Positions 42,493 through 51,197 of a stretch of 64,000 nt of DNA are shown here, in pieces (position 1 is the first letter of the stretch; the number at the start of each line of letters is the position of its first letter). The position numbers and the translations under genes are program-made. Where the stretch lies: positions 1-64,000 of the forward strand of contig JAVBRO010000002.1 in the NCBI GenBank assembly GCA_031547885.1, given 5' to 3'. The stretch is from UBA940 sp031547885. GTDB taxonomy: Bacteria; Bacteroidota; Bacteroidia; Bacteroidales; Rikenellaceae. Below the pieces are notes generated by a model. That model was not told the origin of the DNA and did no database searches. It saw only the letters and a program-made list of their open reading frames with translations.

Positions 42493-42605
42493 CAATGGAT
42501 AATTGACAATGAAAAGTTAAGAATTTGGAGAGTAATAATTCAAAAATAATTTTCAATTGTCGTTCCTGGAAATCATTATCAATTGTCCATTGTCAATTGT
42601 CAATT
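42480..42605. repeat. 27-base inverted repeat of ATTGACA units between convergent genes
   Basis: The left arm (42480-42506) starts AATTGACAATTGACAATGGA, and the right arm (42579-42605) is its reverse complement with one mismatch in 27. Arms consist of tandem ATTGACA-like heptamers. The left arm supplies the stop codon of the acyl-CoA reductase, and the right arm abuts the stop of the barrel protein. It may act as a bidirectional terminator or be a repeated mobile-type element. Confidence 0.75.
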
Positions 42606-43825
42606 CATTTGAGCCAGTTGCTTCCGAAGACTATGTAGTAGCCCCAGTTGCCGTCGGCGCCGCCCGCGACGTCGAGGCCGATGCGCAGCTTAAACTTGCG
42701 GGCGATGAGGTAGCGGAATCCGGTGCCGTAGCTGTAAACCCACTCCGCAGGGCCGAATTCGCTCCATTTGTCGAACGCCTTGCCCGTGCCTCCGAAGCCC
42801 ACGACGCTCCAGCGCGGTACGACGTCCCAGCGGATCTCGCCCTCGACGAGAATGTCGGCCATGCCCTGGTATTGGTTTGCGGGGATACCGCGCAGGTCGA
42901 TGAACGGCTTCATATAGAACGGCGGATCGCCGAAAGCCTGCTGGCCGTCGATACGGAGTCCGCCGATGATATTGAAGCGGAAAGGCTGGTACATGTAGGC
43001 GTAGTAATTAAGCCTCCAATAGTTGAAGTCGCTGCCGATCCAGGTTTTGCTCATTCCGCCATCGAGATGGAACTTGATGCCGCGGTCGGGCGTGAAAGTG
43101 TTGTCGCGTCCGTCGTACTCGACTATCATACCCAGCTGGCTGATTATCCGGTCATTGTCTATCTGGCTGAGGAATTCGTCGGGAAGCGGGTACGGCAACG
43201 GGTCGCCGGTGTATTTCAGTTTGCTGTAGAGGAAGAGGTATTCCAGTCCTGACTGCCATTTCGAGTAGCCGAGCCGCGTCATGAGCGCCGCGAACACCGG
43301 CACGCTCTTTATATTGAAGTCGAACTCAGTGTTGCCAAGGTCTGTGTCTCCTATCGTTATGTCGCGGTAGAACGACATGTTGATATTCATGTATCCGCCG
43401 CCGGCCCTGTATGTGAAGCGTCCCTTGTCGAACGATCCGAAGCGTGCCGCCACGGCGCCCCAGCTATTATTTAGCGTCCAGAAACCCCCGGCAGCCGTGA
43501 TATCCGGCGACACCGGAATGACCAGGTGTTTCCCTTTTTTCGTATCCTTGACGATAGGCGGGCGTTTGTGCAGAAATATGGGCGCGGCGCCTATGCCGAA
43601 ACCGCCCAGAGCCGGTTCCGATATGATGGTCACCATCGGGATAAAGCCGTTGGCTTCGATCAGGAATTCGCTCATATCGAATTTGTGGTCGAGCGAATCC
43701 TTGAAAGATATATCTTTGAAGCGCACGCGCTCCTTATTTTTTGAATGGTCTTTTTCCTGCGCAAACGCAAGGGTGCCTGCAAACGCGGCGCCCAAAAGCA
43801 AAACTATAAACAGAGGCCTTTTCAT
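42605..43825 (-). CDS. BamA/TamA-type outer-membrane beta-barrel protein (Omp85 C-terminal domain)
   Basis: Four hundred six residues, signal peptide to about 22. From about 60 onward it reads as an Omp85-like barrel: PALGGFGIGAAPIFLHKRP, RIISQLGMIVEYDGRDNTFTPDRGIKFHL (a conserved BamA/TamA strand pair), FIDLRGIPANQYQGMADILVEGEIRWDV and the final GYYIVFGSNWLK. No POTRA repeats are present, so it is not the main BamA but one of the short barrel-only members common in Bacteroidetes. Its job is unknown: transport, membrane integrity or lipid handling. It lies downstream of two other outer-membrane protein genes on the same strand, 15 bases from the nearest. Confidence 0.8.
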   Translation of the reverse strand: MKRPLFIVLLLGAAFAGTLAFAQEKDHSKNKERVRFKDISFKDSLDHKFDMSEFLIEANGFIPMVTIISEPALGGFGIGAAPIFLHKRPPIVKDTKKGKHLVIPVSPDITAAGGFWTLNNSWGAVAARFGSFDKGRFTYRAGGGYMNINMSFYRDITIGDTDLGNTEFDFNIKSVPVFAALMTRLGYSKWQSGLEYLFLYSKLKYTGDPLPYPLPDEFLSQIDNDRIISQLGMIVEYDGRDNTFTPDRGIKFHLDGGMSKTWIGSDFNYWRLNYYAYMYQPFRFNIIGGLRIDGQQAFGDPPFYMKPFIDLRGIPANQYQGMADILVEGEIRWDVVPRWSVVGFGGTGKAFDKWSEFGPAEWVYSYGTGFRYLIARKFKLRIGLDVAGGADGNWGYYIVFGSNWLK

Positions 43826-43840
43826 ATCCGGCGTATTTTT

Positions 43841-44902
43841 TTAATGATTTTTATCGTATTTCGGTCTTACTATCCCGAAACGGTAGTTGGCCGAGAGCAG
43901 CAGCGAATTGCGTCCGCCCAGGAAACCCGCCTCGGTCCTGAAGACGAACCGGCGGTTGAGCTGGAACTGCGCCCCTGCATTAGCGGTGAATTTGTGCGTC
44001 GGGCTCTTCTTTAAAGAGTAGCTCACTATCGTCTTGTCGATCTGGTCGTTGATCTCCGGCAGATTGTTATAGAGGGTCTCGGCGGCCTGCTTCATCACCG
44101 CGTACTGCGCCGCGCTCATGTCCGGATAGTCGGCTTTCGTGCTGTTGATGATAGGCTCGAGCTGGTCTCCGGTGAAATCCGGAACTATATCGCCCAGGTT
44201 TATGGTGCCCTGCGTCGTGCGGTTGATGAACATGTGTCCCCCGCCTATCCAGAACGACAGGCTCCGGTCGCGCTTGAACGGAATGGTGTAACCTGCCCTC
44301 AGTGATAGCAATTGCGCACTGACAGCCCCGTCTATCCCGTCGAAAAAGGACCAGGTGGCGTTCCAGTCGAGTGCGGCGAAGAACCGGTTGACTCCGCTGG
44401 CCAGCGTCGCCCCAACCCCGAAAATATAGCCGTCGAATTTTGCCGTGGTCGACATCTGTATCGGCGAGACTAGGTTTATGTCGGTCTGCGTCCACGTGGC
44501 TCCTCCCAGACCATATATGTTTAGGAACGGCAGTATCCAGAAGTCGAGCCTGACGTTTACGTTCTGTATATGGGCTTTGCTGTTGTTGAAAACGACTATG
44601 CTGTCGAGGTTGAACATCGGGCTGCCGTTGAAACCGACCTCAAGATCGGTTATGTTTATCGCCTGCGTGCCGATGAAAGTGTTCACCATAACGCCGGACG
44701 GATACGGCAGTTTGAATCCCCGCGCCTGGGTCTTCTTGCCGAGGAACGGGAGCAAGTAAGGGTATTCCGTCTGTTTGAGGCTGTCGGCGTTCACGCTTTC
44801 GCTTTCGGGCGTTACCTTGACGCCCGATCCCACCTGCGCCGAAGCGGAGGCGGCATACACAAGCATGAACAGGATAATGGCCGGGCGTAGGAGTTTTATC
44901 AT
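43841..44902 (-). CDS. Predicted outer-membrane beta-barrel protein
   Basis: About 353 residues from the ATG at 44902 (MIKLLRPAII), which gives a clean signal peptide ending ASASAQ and lies 7 bases after the upstream stop; an upstream in-frame ATG at 44947 would overlap that gene. The chain alternates aromatic and small residues as in barrels (YIFGVGATLASGVNRFFAALDWNATWSFFDG, RSLSFWIGGGHMFI, FTANAGAQFQLNRRFVFRTEAGFLGG). A helical stretch at about 250-300 may be an extracellular loop or plug. I do not recognise a named family. Tight spacing with neighbours implies a three-gene operon of envelope proteins. Confidence 0.7.
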   Translation of the reverse strand: MIKLLRPAIILFMLVYAASASAQVGSGVKVTPESESVNADSLKQTEYPYLLPFLGKKTQARGFKLPYPSGVMVNTFIGTQAINITDLEVGFNGSPMFNLDSIVVFNNSKAHIQNVNVRLDFWILPFLNIYGLGGATWTQTDINLVSPIQMSTTAKFDGYIFGVGATLASGVNRFFAALDWNATWSFFDGIDGAVSAQLLSLRAGYTIPFKRDRSLSFWIGGGHMFINRTTQGTINLGDIVPDFTGDQLEPIINSTKADYPDMSAAQYAVMKQAAETLYNNLPEINDQIDKTIVSYSLKKSPTHKFTANAGAQFQLNRRFVFRTEAGFLGGRNSLLLSANYRFGIVRPKYDKNH

Positions 44903-44909
44903 GGATGAT

Positions 44910-45671
44910 TTATTTTTCGTGGTGTTTCTTTTGTTTTGCAGGCGCATCTACATCAGCAGATGCCTTGCTGCTTTTGGTTATCGGAATTCCCAGGCCCAGA
45001 TGGAACGCCATGGGGCGTCCGCTCAGGCCGGTGCCTTTGCGGTACATATCCACGACCCCCTGTTCGAAGCGCAGATTGAGCTGCAGCCCGTTGCCTTTCA
45101 TCAGGCGGCACTGAACGTCGAATGCGAACCCGAAGTCCACGGTGGTGAACTTTTTGATCATTTTCATCTTGTAGGAGAGGTCGCCGTCGCTCTCACTGGC
45201 GGAATAGATGTCGTTGCCAGCCAGCTTGAATCCCACGTAAGGCCCCACCCCCACCGACCAGGTGTGGGTAAAGCAATACCGCATCACGGGCGTTATCTGG
45301 AAATAGGTGAGATTGCGCTCGATCATGGTCATGTTGTCGAGGATCTGCGGGTCGTCGGTCAGCGATTCGCTGGCGACGTCGAGTCCCGAGCCGCCTTTGG
45401 GCGCTTTGAAAACCAGGTAGTTCTGCAGGAGCCATTTATCGCTCTTGCCGATCTTTATATCCGTGTATGCGCCTACAGTGAAGGAGAGATTGGGTCTGAA
45501 CGCTACGGTTTCCGCTCCTGTTATCATGCTGCCCTGCGCTCCGAGGAACAGCCCGAGTTTAAGTTTGTCGGATTCCAGTTTCTTGCCGAATACCAGGGCT
45601 ATCAAAGCCTGGCTGTTTGCTGCGATGGGAGCCATGCCCATTATCAGTATCAGGAGTATTATCTTTTTCAT
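44910..45671 (-). CDS. Small outer-membrane beta-barrel protein
   Basis: Two hundred fifty-three residues, signal peptide to about 20 (IAANSQA). Barrel-like strands include LGLFLGAQGSMITGAETVAFRPNLSFTVGAYTDI, PVMRYCFTHTWSVGVGPYVGFKLAG, VDFGFAFDVQCRLMKGNGLQLNLRFEQGV and FHLGLGIPITK. It is similar in style to PorT/OmpW-size outer-membrane-beta-barrel domains, and ends with a short charged tail (KQKKHHEK). It is first in the three-gene run 45671-42605. Function unknown. Confidence 0.7.
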   Translation of the reverse strand: MKKIILLILIMGMAPIAANSQALIALVFGKKLESDKLKLGLFLGAQGSMITGAETVAFRPNLSFTVGAYTDIKIGKSDKWLLQNYLVFKAPKGGSGLDVASESLTDDPQILDNMTMIERNLTYFQITPVMRYCFTHTWSVGVGPYVGFKLAGNDIYSASESDGDLSYKMKMIKKFTTVDFGFAFDVQCRLMKGNGLQLNLRFEQGVVDMYRKGTGLSGRPMAFHLGLGIPITKSSKASADVDAPAKQKKHHEK

Positions 45672-45810
45672 GCGATTGAGTTGTTGAGCTAAGGCTTAAT
45701 CAAACTCCGTGCCCTTTTAGCTTGCGCACGAAATTCGCCTCTGCACGATCTTGTGGCGCGGTATTTTTCGGCGGATGCAGAACAGGGGGATAACGTAAGG
45801 TTATTTTTCA

Positions 45811-45818
45811 TATCTTTG
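45811..45818 (+). promoter_or_regulatory. -7 box upstream of the pRiA4b-like/miaA pair
   Basis: TATCTTTG, a full TAnnTTTG match, 15 bases before the ATG at 45834. No clear -33 TTTG at the usual distance. Confidence 0.5.
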
Positions 45819-45833
45819 TCATAACCCTAAAAA

Positions 45834-46355
45834 ATGGATATCGATATGTCGATGATTTTCAGATTCCGGATGCTGAGCGATGAGAACGACTATTTCATCA
45901 GGGAATATGAAGTCCCCTATGACATGGGCCTCACCGATTTCAATGACTTCCTGTGCGGCGACCTGCGCTTCGACAAGGGCGGCATAACCTCGTTCTTCAC
46001 CTCGAACGCTCTTTGGGAAAAGGGGCGCGAATTCACCAGCGAAGATATGTGCTCGCCGGGCAGCTGTGACGGTGAAGCGCCGGTGCCGATGGCGGATGTG
46101 CTGCTCGGCCAGATCATACGGCAGAACCGCGACCGCCTGATATTCCTTTTCGACGTCTTCGGCGATAGAGGCCTTTTTTTGGAGCTCACGGAAGCCAAAA
46201 AGAGCGAAGAAGGGGTCGAATATCCGCGCGTGGCGCTTTCGAAAGCCGACGCCCCCAAGCAGTACGACGCCGGAAACGGTATGATATTCGACGACATGAT
46301 GAGCGAGTTCGACTCTTTCGAAAGTTATGAAACCGACGACTCCGACGATTTCTGA
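45834..46355 (+). CDS. pRiA4b ORF-3-like / TnpR-passenger-like protein
   Basis: Small acidic cytoplasmic protein, 173 residues, of the pRiA4b ORF-3-like fold (also annotated IS1096 passenger TnpR-like). Family-type blocks are IFRFRMLSDENDYFIREYEVPYDMGLTDFNDFL, DRLIFLFDVFGDRGLFLELTEAKKSEEGVEYPRVALSKADAPKQY. The tail is strongly acidic (Asp, Glu, Ser). In-frame Met codons at 1, 5 and 7 make the exact start uncertain. Its 3' end overlaps miaA by 29 bases, so translation of the two is probably coupled. No transposase is nearby; despite its name this is a chromosomal gene. Function unknown. Confidence 0.72.
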   Translation: MDIDMSMIFRFRMLSDENDYFIREYEVPYDMGLTDFNDFLCGDLRFDKGGITSFFTSNALWEKGREFTSEDMCSPGSCDGEAPVPMADVLLGQIIRQNRDRLIFLFDVFGDRGLFLELTEAKKSEEGVEYPRVALSKADAPKQYDAGNGMIFDDMMSEFDSFESYETDDSDDF

Positions 46356-47253
46356 TTCCACACTTATAGTTATTGCAGGCCCCACCGGTTCCGGCAAGAC
46401 CGACCTGAGCGTCGCTATTGCACGGCATTTTCATGCTCCAATAATATCCACCGATTCGCGGCAGGTCTACCGGGGAATGGCGGTCGGCTCGGCACAGCCT
46501 TCCGATGAACAGCTTGCCGCAGTTCCCCACTATTTCATAGCCGGCCGCGATGTTACGGAGCGTTTCACCTGCGCCGATTTCGAGCGCGAGGCGCTGGCGC
46601 TGCTCGACAGGCTGTTTGCCGAAAATAAATATGTAGTTGCGGTCGGAGGCTCGGGGCTTTACATAGATGCGCTGTGTGACGGTCTCGACGAACTTCCCGA
46701 TGCAGACCCGGAATTGCGCAAGGAACTGTCGGACAGGCTTTCGGCGGAGGGGCTCGAAGCGCTGGCCGAAGAGTTGAAGCGGCTTGATCCCATCTATTAT
46801 GAAACCGTCGACCGGCAGAATCCCGCACGTGTCCTGAGGGCATTGGAAGTGTGCCTGCAGACCGGAAAACCGTTTTCATCGTTCCGCACGGGCAGTAAAA
46901 CCAAGCGACCTTTCCGGATAATCAAGATCGGCGTTACGATGGAGCGCACCGAACTCTACGCGCGCATCGACCGCCGCGTCGACGCCATGATGGAGCAGGG
47001 ACTCGAGGCCGAGGCCCGCGCCCTCTACCCTTTCCGCGCGCTGCCGTCGCTGCAGACCGTCGGCTACCGTGAAATGTTCGCGCATTTCGACGGCGAATAC
47101 GGCCTTGGCCGCGCCGTGGAACTCATAAAACGCAATTCGCGCCGCTACGCCAAGCGCCAGCTGACCTGGTTCAACCGTGATCCCTCCATCCGCTGGTTCC
47201 ATCCGTCCGAAACGGATGCAATAATAAGACATATTGTAAGCCCGGGCGTATAA
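46327..47253 (+). CDS. miaA: tRNA dimethylallyltransferase
   Basis: Adds a dimethylallyl group to A37 of tRNAs reading UNN codons; tRNA-Leu(UAA) in this window is a likely substrate. 308 residues, family-typical. The P-loop is AGPTGSGKTDLSVAIA (17-32), then the conserved STDSRQVYRGMAVGSAQP, HYFIAGRD, VAVGGSGLYIDALCDGLDELP and the C-terminal TVGYREMFAHFDG and RYAKRQLTWFNRD. The start overlaps the previous gene by 29 bases. Confidence 0.96.
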   Translation: MKPTTPTISDSTLIVIAGPTGSGKTDLSVAIARHFHAPIISTDSRQVYRGMAVGSAQPSDEQLAAVPHYFIAGRDVTERFTCADFEREALALLDRLFAENKYVVAVGGSGLYIDALCDGLDELPDADPELRKELSDRLSAEGLEALAEELKRLDPIYYETVDRQNPARVLRALEVCLQTGKPFSSFRTGSKTKRPFRIIKIGVTMERTELYARIDRRVDAMMEQGLEAEARALYPFRALPSLQTVGYREMFAHFDGEYGLGRAVELIKRNSRRYAKRQLTWFNRDPSIRWFHPSETDAIIRHIVSPGV

Positions 47254-47268
47254 TCTCCGCCTGAATTG

Positions 47269-47299
47269 TTGGGAGATTCAAAATAATTGTTTAAGTTTG
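47269..47299 (+). promoter_or_regulatory. Promoter for a long putA leader
   Basis: TTG at 47269-47271, 20 bases, TAAGTTTG at 47292-47299, matching the Bacteroides -33/-7 layout. It implies a leader of about 300 bases before the putA ATG at 47608. Confidence 0.55.
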
Positions 47300-47333
47300 T
47301 CAGGTGTGCGTTGTGTGCGTGCACAGTTGCAGA

Positions 47334-47432
47334 ATGAAACAGAATTCATCCATACGCGAACAATTCTCCAAGCAGGCCCTTCAGACGCTCCACCGTTACC
47401 GGGCCGTGCAGTTCAGTCCCACACTCCTGTAA
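47334..47432 (+). CDS. Possible 32-residue leader ORF upstream of putA
   Basis: ATG at 47334, 32 sense codons, TAA at 47430-47432. The peptide begins MKQNSSIREQ and ends FSPTLL, basic and not recognised. There is no obvious ribosome site. Its stop codon lies in the loop of a hairpin, CAGTCCC (47414-47420) with GGGACTG (47434-47440). It could be a regulatory leader peptide, a small protein or a chance frame. Confidence 0.3.
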   Translation: MKQNSSIREQFSKQALQTLHRYRAVQFSPTLL

Positions 47433-47543
47433 CGGGACTGCCGTCTGACGACGATCCGTGCCCCTTCCGGCGCGGATAACCGACATTTTACATATTACAC
47501 TCCCGGTCCCCCTCGATGTCCGGTGCAGTTCCACCTATCATTT

Positions 47544-47566
47544 GCCGCATGCAGCCGTCATGCGGC
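47544..47566 (+). other. Hairpin in the putA leader
   Basis: GCCGCATG (47544-47551) and CATGCGGC (47559-47566), perfect 8-base G/C-rich stem with 7-base loop, 41 bases before the putA ATG. No U-run follows, so it is a leader structure rather than a terminator. The rest of the 47254-47607 gap holds the promoter, the small ORF and its 7-base-stem hairpin. Confidence 0.6.
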
Positions 47567-47607
47567 CCCGGCAATCCATTGCATAAATATCACCTAAAAC
47601 ATATATC

Positions 47608-50600
47608 ATGAAAGGCAGTAACAATATATCCATCAACGAAGTACAGGAGTGGGTCATGAAGCTCTACAACGAGAGCGAAAAACGGATCACTCCCGCCGAA
47701 CGACGCGAACAGCACAAATACGCAACGCTCGTTCAGAACAAGGGCGACAAGATTTTCCTGTCGAAAATGCTCGACGAATCGTCGCAGATACGCGACGACA
47801 ATAAGCTCGCAAGGCGCATCAAGAAGCTGATCGACCGCTACGGCGTGCCCGAATTCTTCAGCCCGTGGGACAAGTTCCTGCTGAAGATGTACCGTGCCGT
47901 GGGCTATCGGTTCGATTTCATTGCGATACCCATAATCAAGAACCGCCTGCGCAAAGAGACCGCTACGGTGGTGATCGACGAGGCCCGTCCGCGCCTCACC
48001 AAACATCTCGAACAGCGCCGCGACGAACGCATCGGCCAGAACGTCAACCTGCTGGGCGAAGTGGTCCTGGGCAACGAGGAGGCCGACGGACGCTACCACC
48101 ATTATTTAGAGGCTCTGGAATCGCCCGACATCAACTACATATCGGTCAAGATTTCGGGTATTTACGCCCAGACCCACGCTCTGAACTTCGAGGAGAGTTT
48201 TCCAGAGCTGGTCGAACGCATGAGCGCACTCTACCGCAAGGCGATAGATTTCCCGTACAAGGATTTCGACGGCACGCTGCGCCCGAAATTCATCAACATG
48301 GACATGGAAGAGTACAAGGATTCCCACCTGACGATGCGCGTTTTCAAGGCCGCCCTGTCGAAGCCCGAATTCAAGGATTACCAGGCCGGAATAGTGATCC
48401 AGGCCTACCTGCGCGACGCATGGGAGTTCCAGACCGAACTGCTGGAATTCGCAAAACAGCGTGTTGCCAGCGGCGGTGCTCCCGTGAAGATGCGTCTGGT
48501 GAAGGGGGCCAACCTCGAAATGGAGAGTGTCGTCTCGTCGCTGCGCGGATGGCCAAACCCGGTGTACGGCAGTAAAACAGAGGTCGATGCAAGTTACCTG
48601 CATATCCTCGACCGCGCGCTGCTGCCAGAAAACACCGGCGCAGTGAAGGTCGGCGTAGCGTCGCACAACCTCTTTTCGATAGCCTACGCATACCTTGCGT
48701 CCGCACACAACGGCACTCTCGACGACGTTTCGTTCGAAATGCTCGAAGGGATGGCCAACCACATCTGGCGCGCCCAGTCGGCAATCGGCAACCGCGTGAT
48801 CCTCTATACCCCCGTCGTGAAGAACGAGCATTTCCTGAACGCCATTTCGTACCTGGTGCGCCGCATGGATGAGAACACCGGGCCCGAAAATTTCCTCGCC
48901 TACTCGTTCAACTTGCAGCCAGGCACCGATGCCTGGAGTTTCCTCGAAAAGCAGTTTGTCGAAGCCTACGGACTGAAAGATTCCCTGGCGCACGGGCCCG
49001 TCCGCATTCAGGACCGCACGAAACCCTATGCCGGCGCCGCACCGGGCGAAGGTTTTCGCAACGAGCCCGACACCGATTTCGACCTCGCTGGGAACCAGCG
49101 CTGGGCCGAATCGATCGTGAAAAAGTGGAAGAAATCGGCAGACGACAAACCTTATGAGATACCCCTGCAGATTGGTGCGGAAGAGGTCGCCACCGCCGAC
49201 AAAGCCGTTTACAAAGACCGCTGTCAGGACGACCGGGTGACCGTCTGCGAAATGTCGCGCGCCGGGGTCGAAGAGATAAAGAAGATCGCGGCCATTGCGG
49301 GCGCAGACCCCGCAGGCTGGCGCAAGACCACCCTCGAACAGAGGCGCGGAATACTCTTCAAGGCGGCCGACAACCTTGCGGAACTGCGCGGCGACCTCAT
49401 CGGATGCATGTGCGCCATCACCGGCAAGACCATCACCGAGGGCGACGTGGAGGTCTCCGAAGCGATCGACTTCACACGCTTCTACCCCGTCTCAATGCAG
49501 GAATTCGAGGATCTGAAAGGCGTGGAGGTCGAACCGAAAGGCACTGTGCTGGTCATTTCTCCGTGGAATTTCCCATGTGCCATACCGGTCGGCGGCGTCA
49601 CCTCGGCGCTTTCGGGCGGCAACACGGTGATACTGAAACCGGCCACCGTCTCGGCTCCCGTCGCATGGACCTTTGCGAAGGCTTTTTGGGATGCCGGCGT
49701 GCCGAAAGAGGCTTTGCAGGTTGTCATCACAGACCGTAAGGCGCTGGAAGTGCTGAACACCGCGCCGGAGATCAAACACATCATCCTGACCGGCGGTACC
49801 GACACGGCGCAGATGATCGCCAAATCCAACCCGTCCACTCCCCTCTCGGCCGAGACGGGCGGCAAGAACGCCATAATCCTGACCGCTTCGGGCGACCGCG
49901 ACCACGCCATACTGAACGTCGTTGCGTCGGCCTTCGGCAACGCCGGGCAAAAATGTTCGGCATGTTCGCTGCTGCTGGTCGAGGGGTCGGTGTACGACGA
50001 TCCGATGTTCCGCAAAAAACTGCGCGACGCCACCGTCAGCCTGCAGAGCGGAAGCGTCTGGAAGATAGGCAACGTCGTAGGACCGATGGTCACCAACCAG
50101 AACGACAAACTGCTGGAAGCGATCGCGAAACTCGAGCCGGGCGAAGAGTGGCTGGTCGAACCGTGTTTCCTCGACGAGAAGAAGTACGCCCTCGCCCCGA
50201 CCGTCAAATGGGGCGTGAGGCCCGAAAATTTTTCGTTCCGCAACGAATTGTTTGGACCTATGCTGAGCGTCGTCCGCGTAAAGAACCTGCGCGAGGCGGT
50301 CGATCTGGTCAACGGACTCGACTACGGACTTACATCCGGCCTGCAGAGCCTCGACGAGGAAGAAATCGCATACTGGAAGGCCAACCTCGAGGCGGGCAAC
50401 CTCTATATCAACCGCGGCGTGACGGGCGCGATCGTCAACCGCCAGCCTTTCGGCGGGATGAAACTGTCGGCTTTCGGCGGCGGCATCAAGGCCGGCGGCC
50501 CGAACTACACCTCGTGCTTCGTGAAATTCACCGACAAAAAAGGCTCTAAAGCCGATTTCCGCGCCAACTACGCGGCGGCCTGGGAAAAAGAGTTCGCCCA

Positions 50601-51051
50601 CGCGCGCGACGTCAACAAACTCTACGGCGAACAGAACGTTTTCCGCTACCTGCCCCTGCGCGACATGATCCTGCGAGTACAGCCCGGCGACGCGGCCGAA
50701 GCCGTGCAGAAGATAGCTTTCGCCGCACAGCTTTGCGGGACCCCGCTCGATATCAGTGTCGATCCGGCCGATACGCGCGCCGAAGAGTTCAGGAAAGTGT
50801 GCCGCGCCCTCTTCGCCGAACCCGACGCCGGTTTCGCCGGACGCCTGCCGCAGTACGAACGCGCCAGGACGTGCTCGTCCGAAATCCCTGCAGAATTCTA
50901 CGAAGCGGCGGCCGTCAGCGACAAATACATCGCGACGGCGGCTCCATCGGCTGAAGGGCGCGTGGAACTGCTCCATTACATAAAAGAGCAGAGCATCGCG
51001 TGGGAATACCACCGCTACGGCAGCATCACCGAAATACCGGCAGCCGAGTAA
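47608..51051 (+). CDS. putA: Bifunctional proline dehydrogenase / L-glutamate-gamma-semialdehyde dehydrogenase
   Basis: Oxidises proline to glutamate: an FAD-dependent proline dehydrogenase domain (about 80-480) feeds an NAD-dependent aldehyde dehydrogenase domain (about 530-1040) in one chain. 1147 residues, short for PutA, with no N-terminal DNA-binding domain and so no sign of self-repression. Motifs: VKGANLEMES, NRVILYTPVVKNEHFLNAISYLVRRMDENTGP, ISPWNFPCAIPVGGVTSAL, catalytic Glu in LSAETGGKNA, catalytic Cys783 in GQKCSACS, FGPMLSVVRV. Proline is the most useful residue of mucin tandem repeats, so it fits the peptidase-rich locus upstream, though no shared regulation is visible. It has a long leader and its own terminator. 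Confidence 0.95.
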   Translation: MKGSNNISINEVQEWVMKLYNESEKRITPAERREQHKYATLVQNKGDKIFLSKMLDESSQIRDDNKLARRIKKLIDRYGVPEFFSPWDKFLLKMYRAVGYRFDFIAIPIIKNRLRKETATVVIDEARPRLTKHLEQRRDERIGQNVNLLGEVVLGNEEADGRYHHYLEALESPDINYISVKISGIYAQTHALNFEESFPELVERMSALYRKAIDFPYKDFDGTLRPKFINMDMEEYKDSHLTMRVFKAALSKPEFKDYQAGIVIQAYLRDAWEFQTELLEFAKQRVASGGAPVKMRLVKGANLEMESVVSSLRGWPNPVYGSKTEVDASYLHILDRALLPENTGAVKVGVASHNLFSIAYAYLASAHNGTLDDVSFEMLEGMANHIWRAQSAIGNRVILYTPVVKNEHFLNAISYLVRRMDENTGPENFLAYSFNLQPGTDAWSFLEKQFVEAYGLKDSLAHGPVRIQDRTKPYAGAAPGEGFRNEPDTDFDLAGNQRWAESIVKKWKKSADDKPYEIPLQIGAEEVATADKAVYKDRCQDDRVTVCEMSRAGVEEIKKIAAIAGADPAGWRKTTLEQRRGILFKAADNLAELRGDLIGCMCAITGKTITEGDVEVSEAIDFTRFYPVSMQEFEDLKGVEVEPKGTVLVISPWNFPCAIPVGGVTSALSGGNTVILKPATVSAPVAWTFAKAFWDAGVPKEALQVVITDRKALEVLNTAPEIKHIILTGGTDTAQMIAKSNPSTPLSAETGGKNAIILTASGDRDHAILNVVASAFGNAGQKCSACSLLLVEGSVYDDPMFRKKLRDATVSLQSGSVWKIGNVVGPMVTNQNDKLLEAIAKLEPGEEWLVEPCFLDEKKYALAPTVKWGVRPENFSFRNELFGPMLSVVRVKNLREAVDLVNGLDYGLTSGLQSLDEEEIAYWKANLEAGNLYINRGVTGAIVNRQPFGGMKLSAFGGGIKAGGPNYTSCFVKFTDKKGSKADFRANYAAAWEKEFAHARDVNKLYGEQNVFRYLPLRDMILRVQPGDAAEAVQKIAFAAQLCGTPLDISVDPADTRAEEFRKVCRALFAEPDAGFAGRLPQYERARTCSSEIPAEFYEAAAVSDKYIATAAPSAEGRVELLHYIKEQSIAWEYHRYGSITEIPAAE

Positions 51052-51070
51052 TCCACCTCCCTCTTTCGGT

Positions 51071-51101
51071 CGACGCCCGCATGTTTTTCATGTGGGCGTC
51101 G
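51071..51101 (+). terminator. Terminator after putA
   Basis: CGACGCCCGCATG (51071-51083), T5 loop, CATGTGGGCGTCG (51089-51101): 13-base stem with one G-U pair, followed by CGTTTT. It starts 20 bases after the putA stop. Confidence 0.82.
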
Positions 51102-51147
51102 CGTTTTAGCCCGCACGTTAATTTAATGTTATCTTTGAGTGCGAAAA

Positions 51148-51179
51148 TTGGCGGCAGAAAAGCGAAATCCATATATTTG
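51148..51179 (+). promoter_or_regulatory. Promoter of the CoA-transferase gene
   Basis: TTG at 51148-51150, 21 bases, TATATTTG at 51172-51179, good consensus; start codon 51198. A second -7-like TATCTTTG lies at 51130-51137. Confidence 0.62.
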
Positions 51180-51197
51180 CCTGTTAATATAACTTTT

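Noticed and set aside
45834..46355. Transposon-derived gene (name of the TnpR-passenger-like family)
   Set aside because: No transposase, terminal repeats or resolvase catalytic residues; the gene is tightly linked to miaA.
49492..51012. 506-codon minus-strand frame opposite putA
   Set aside because: Antisense shadow of a clear PutA aldehyde dehydrogenase domain.
51000..51197. N-terminal extension of the CoA-transferase to a start inside putA
   Set aside because: It would span the putA end, its terminator and the promoter at 51148-51179; family length fits the ATG at 51198.
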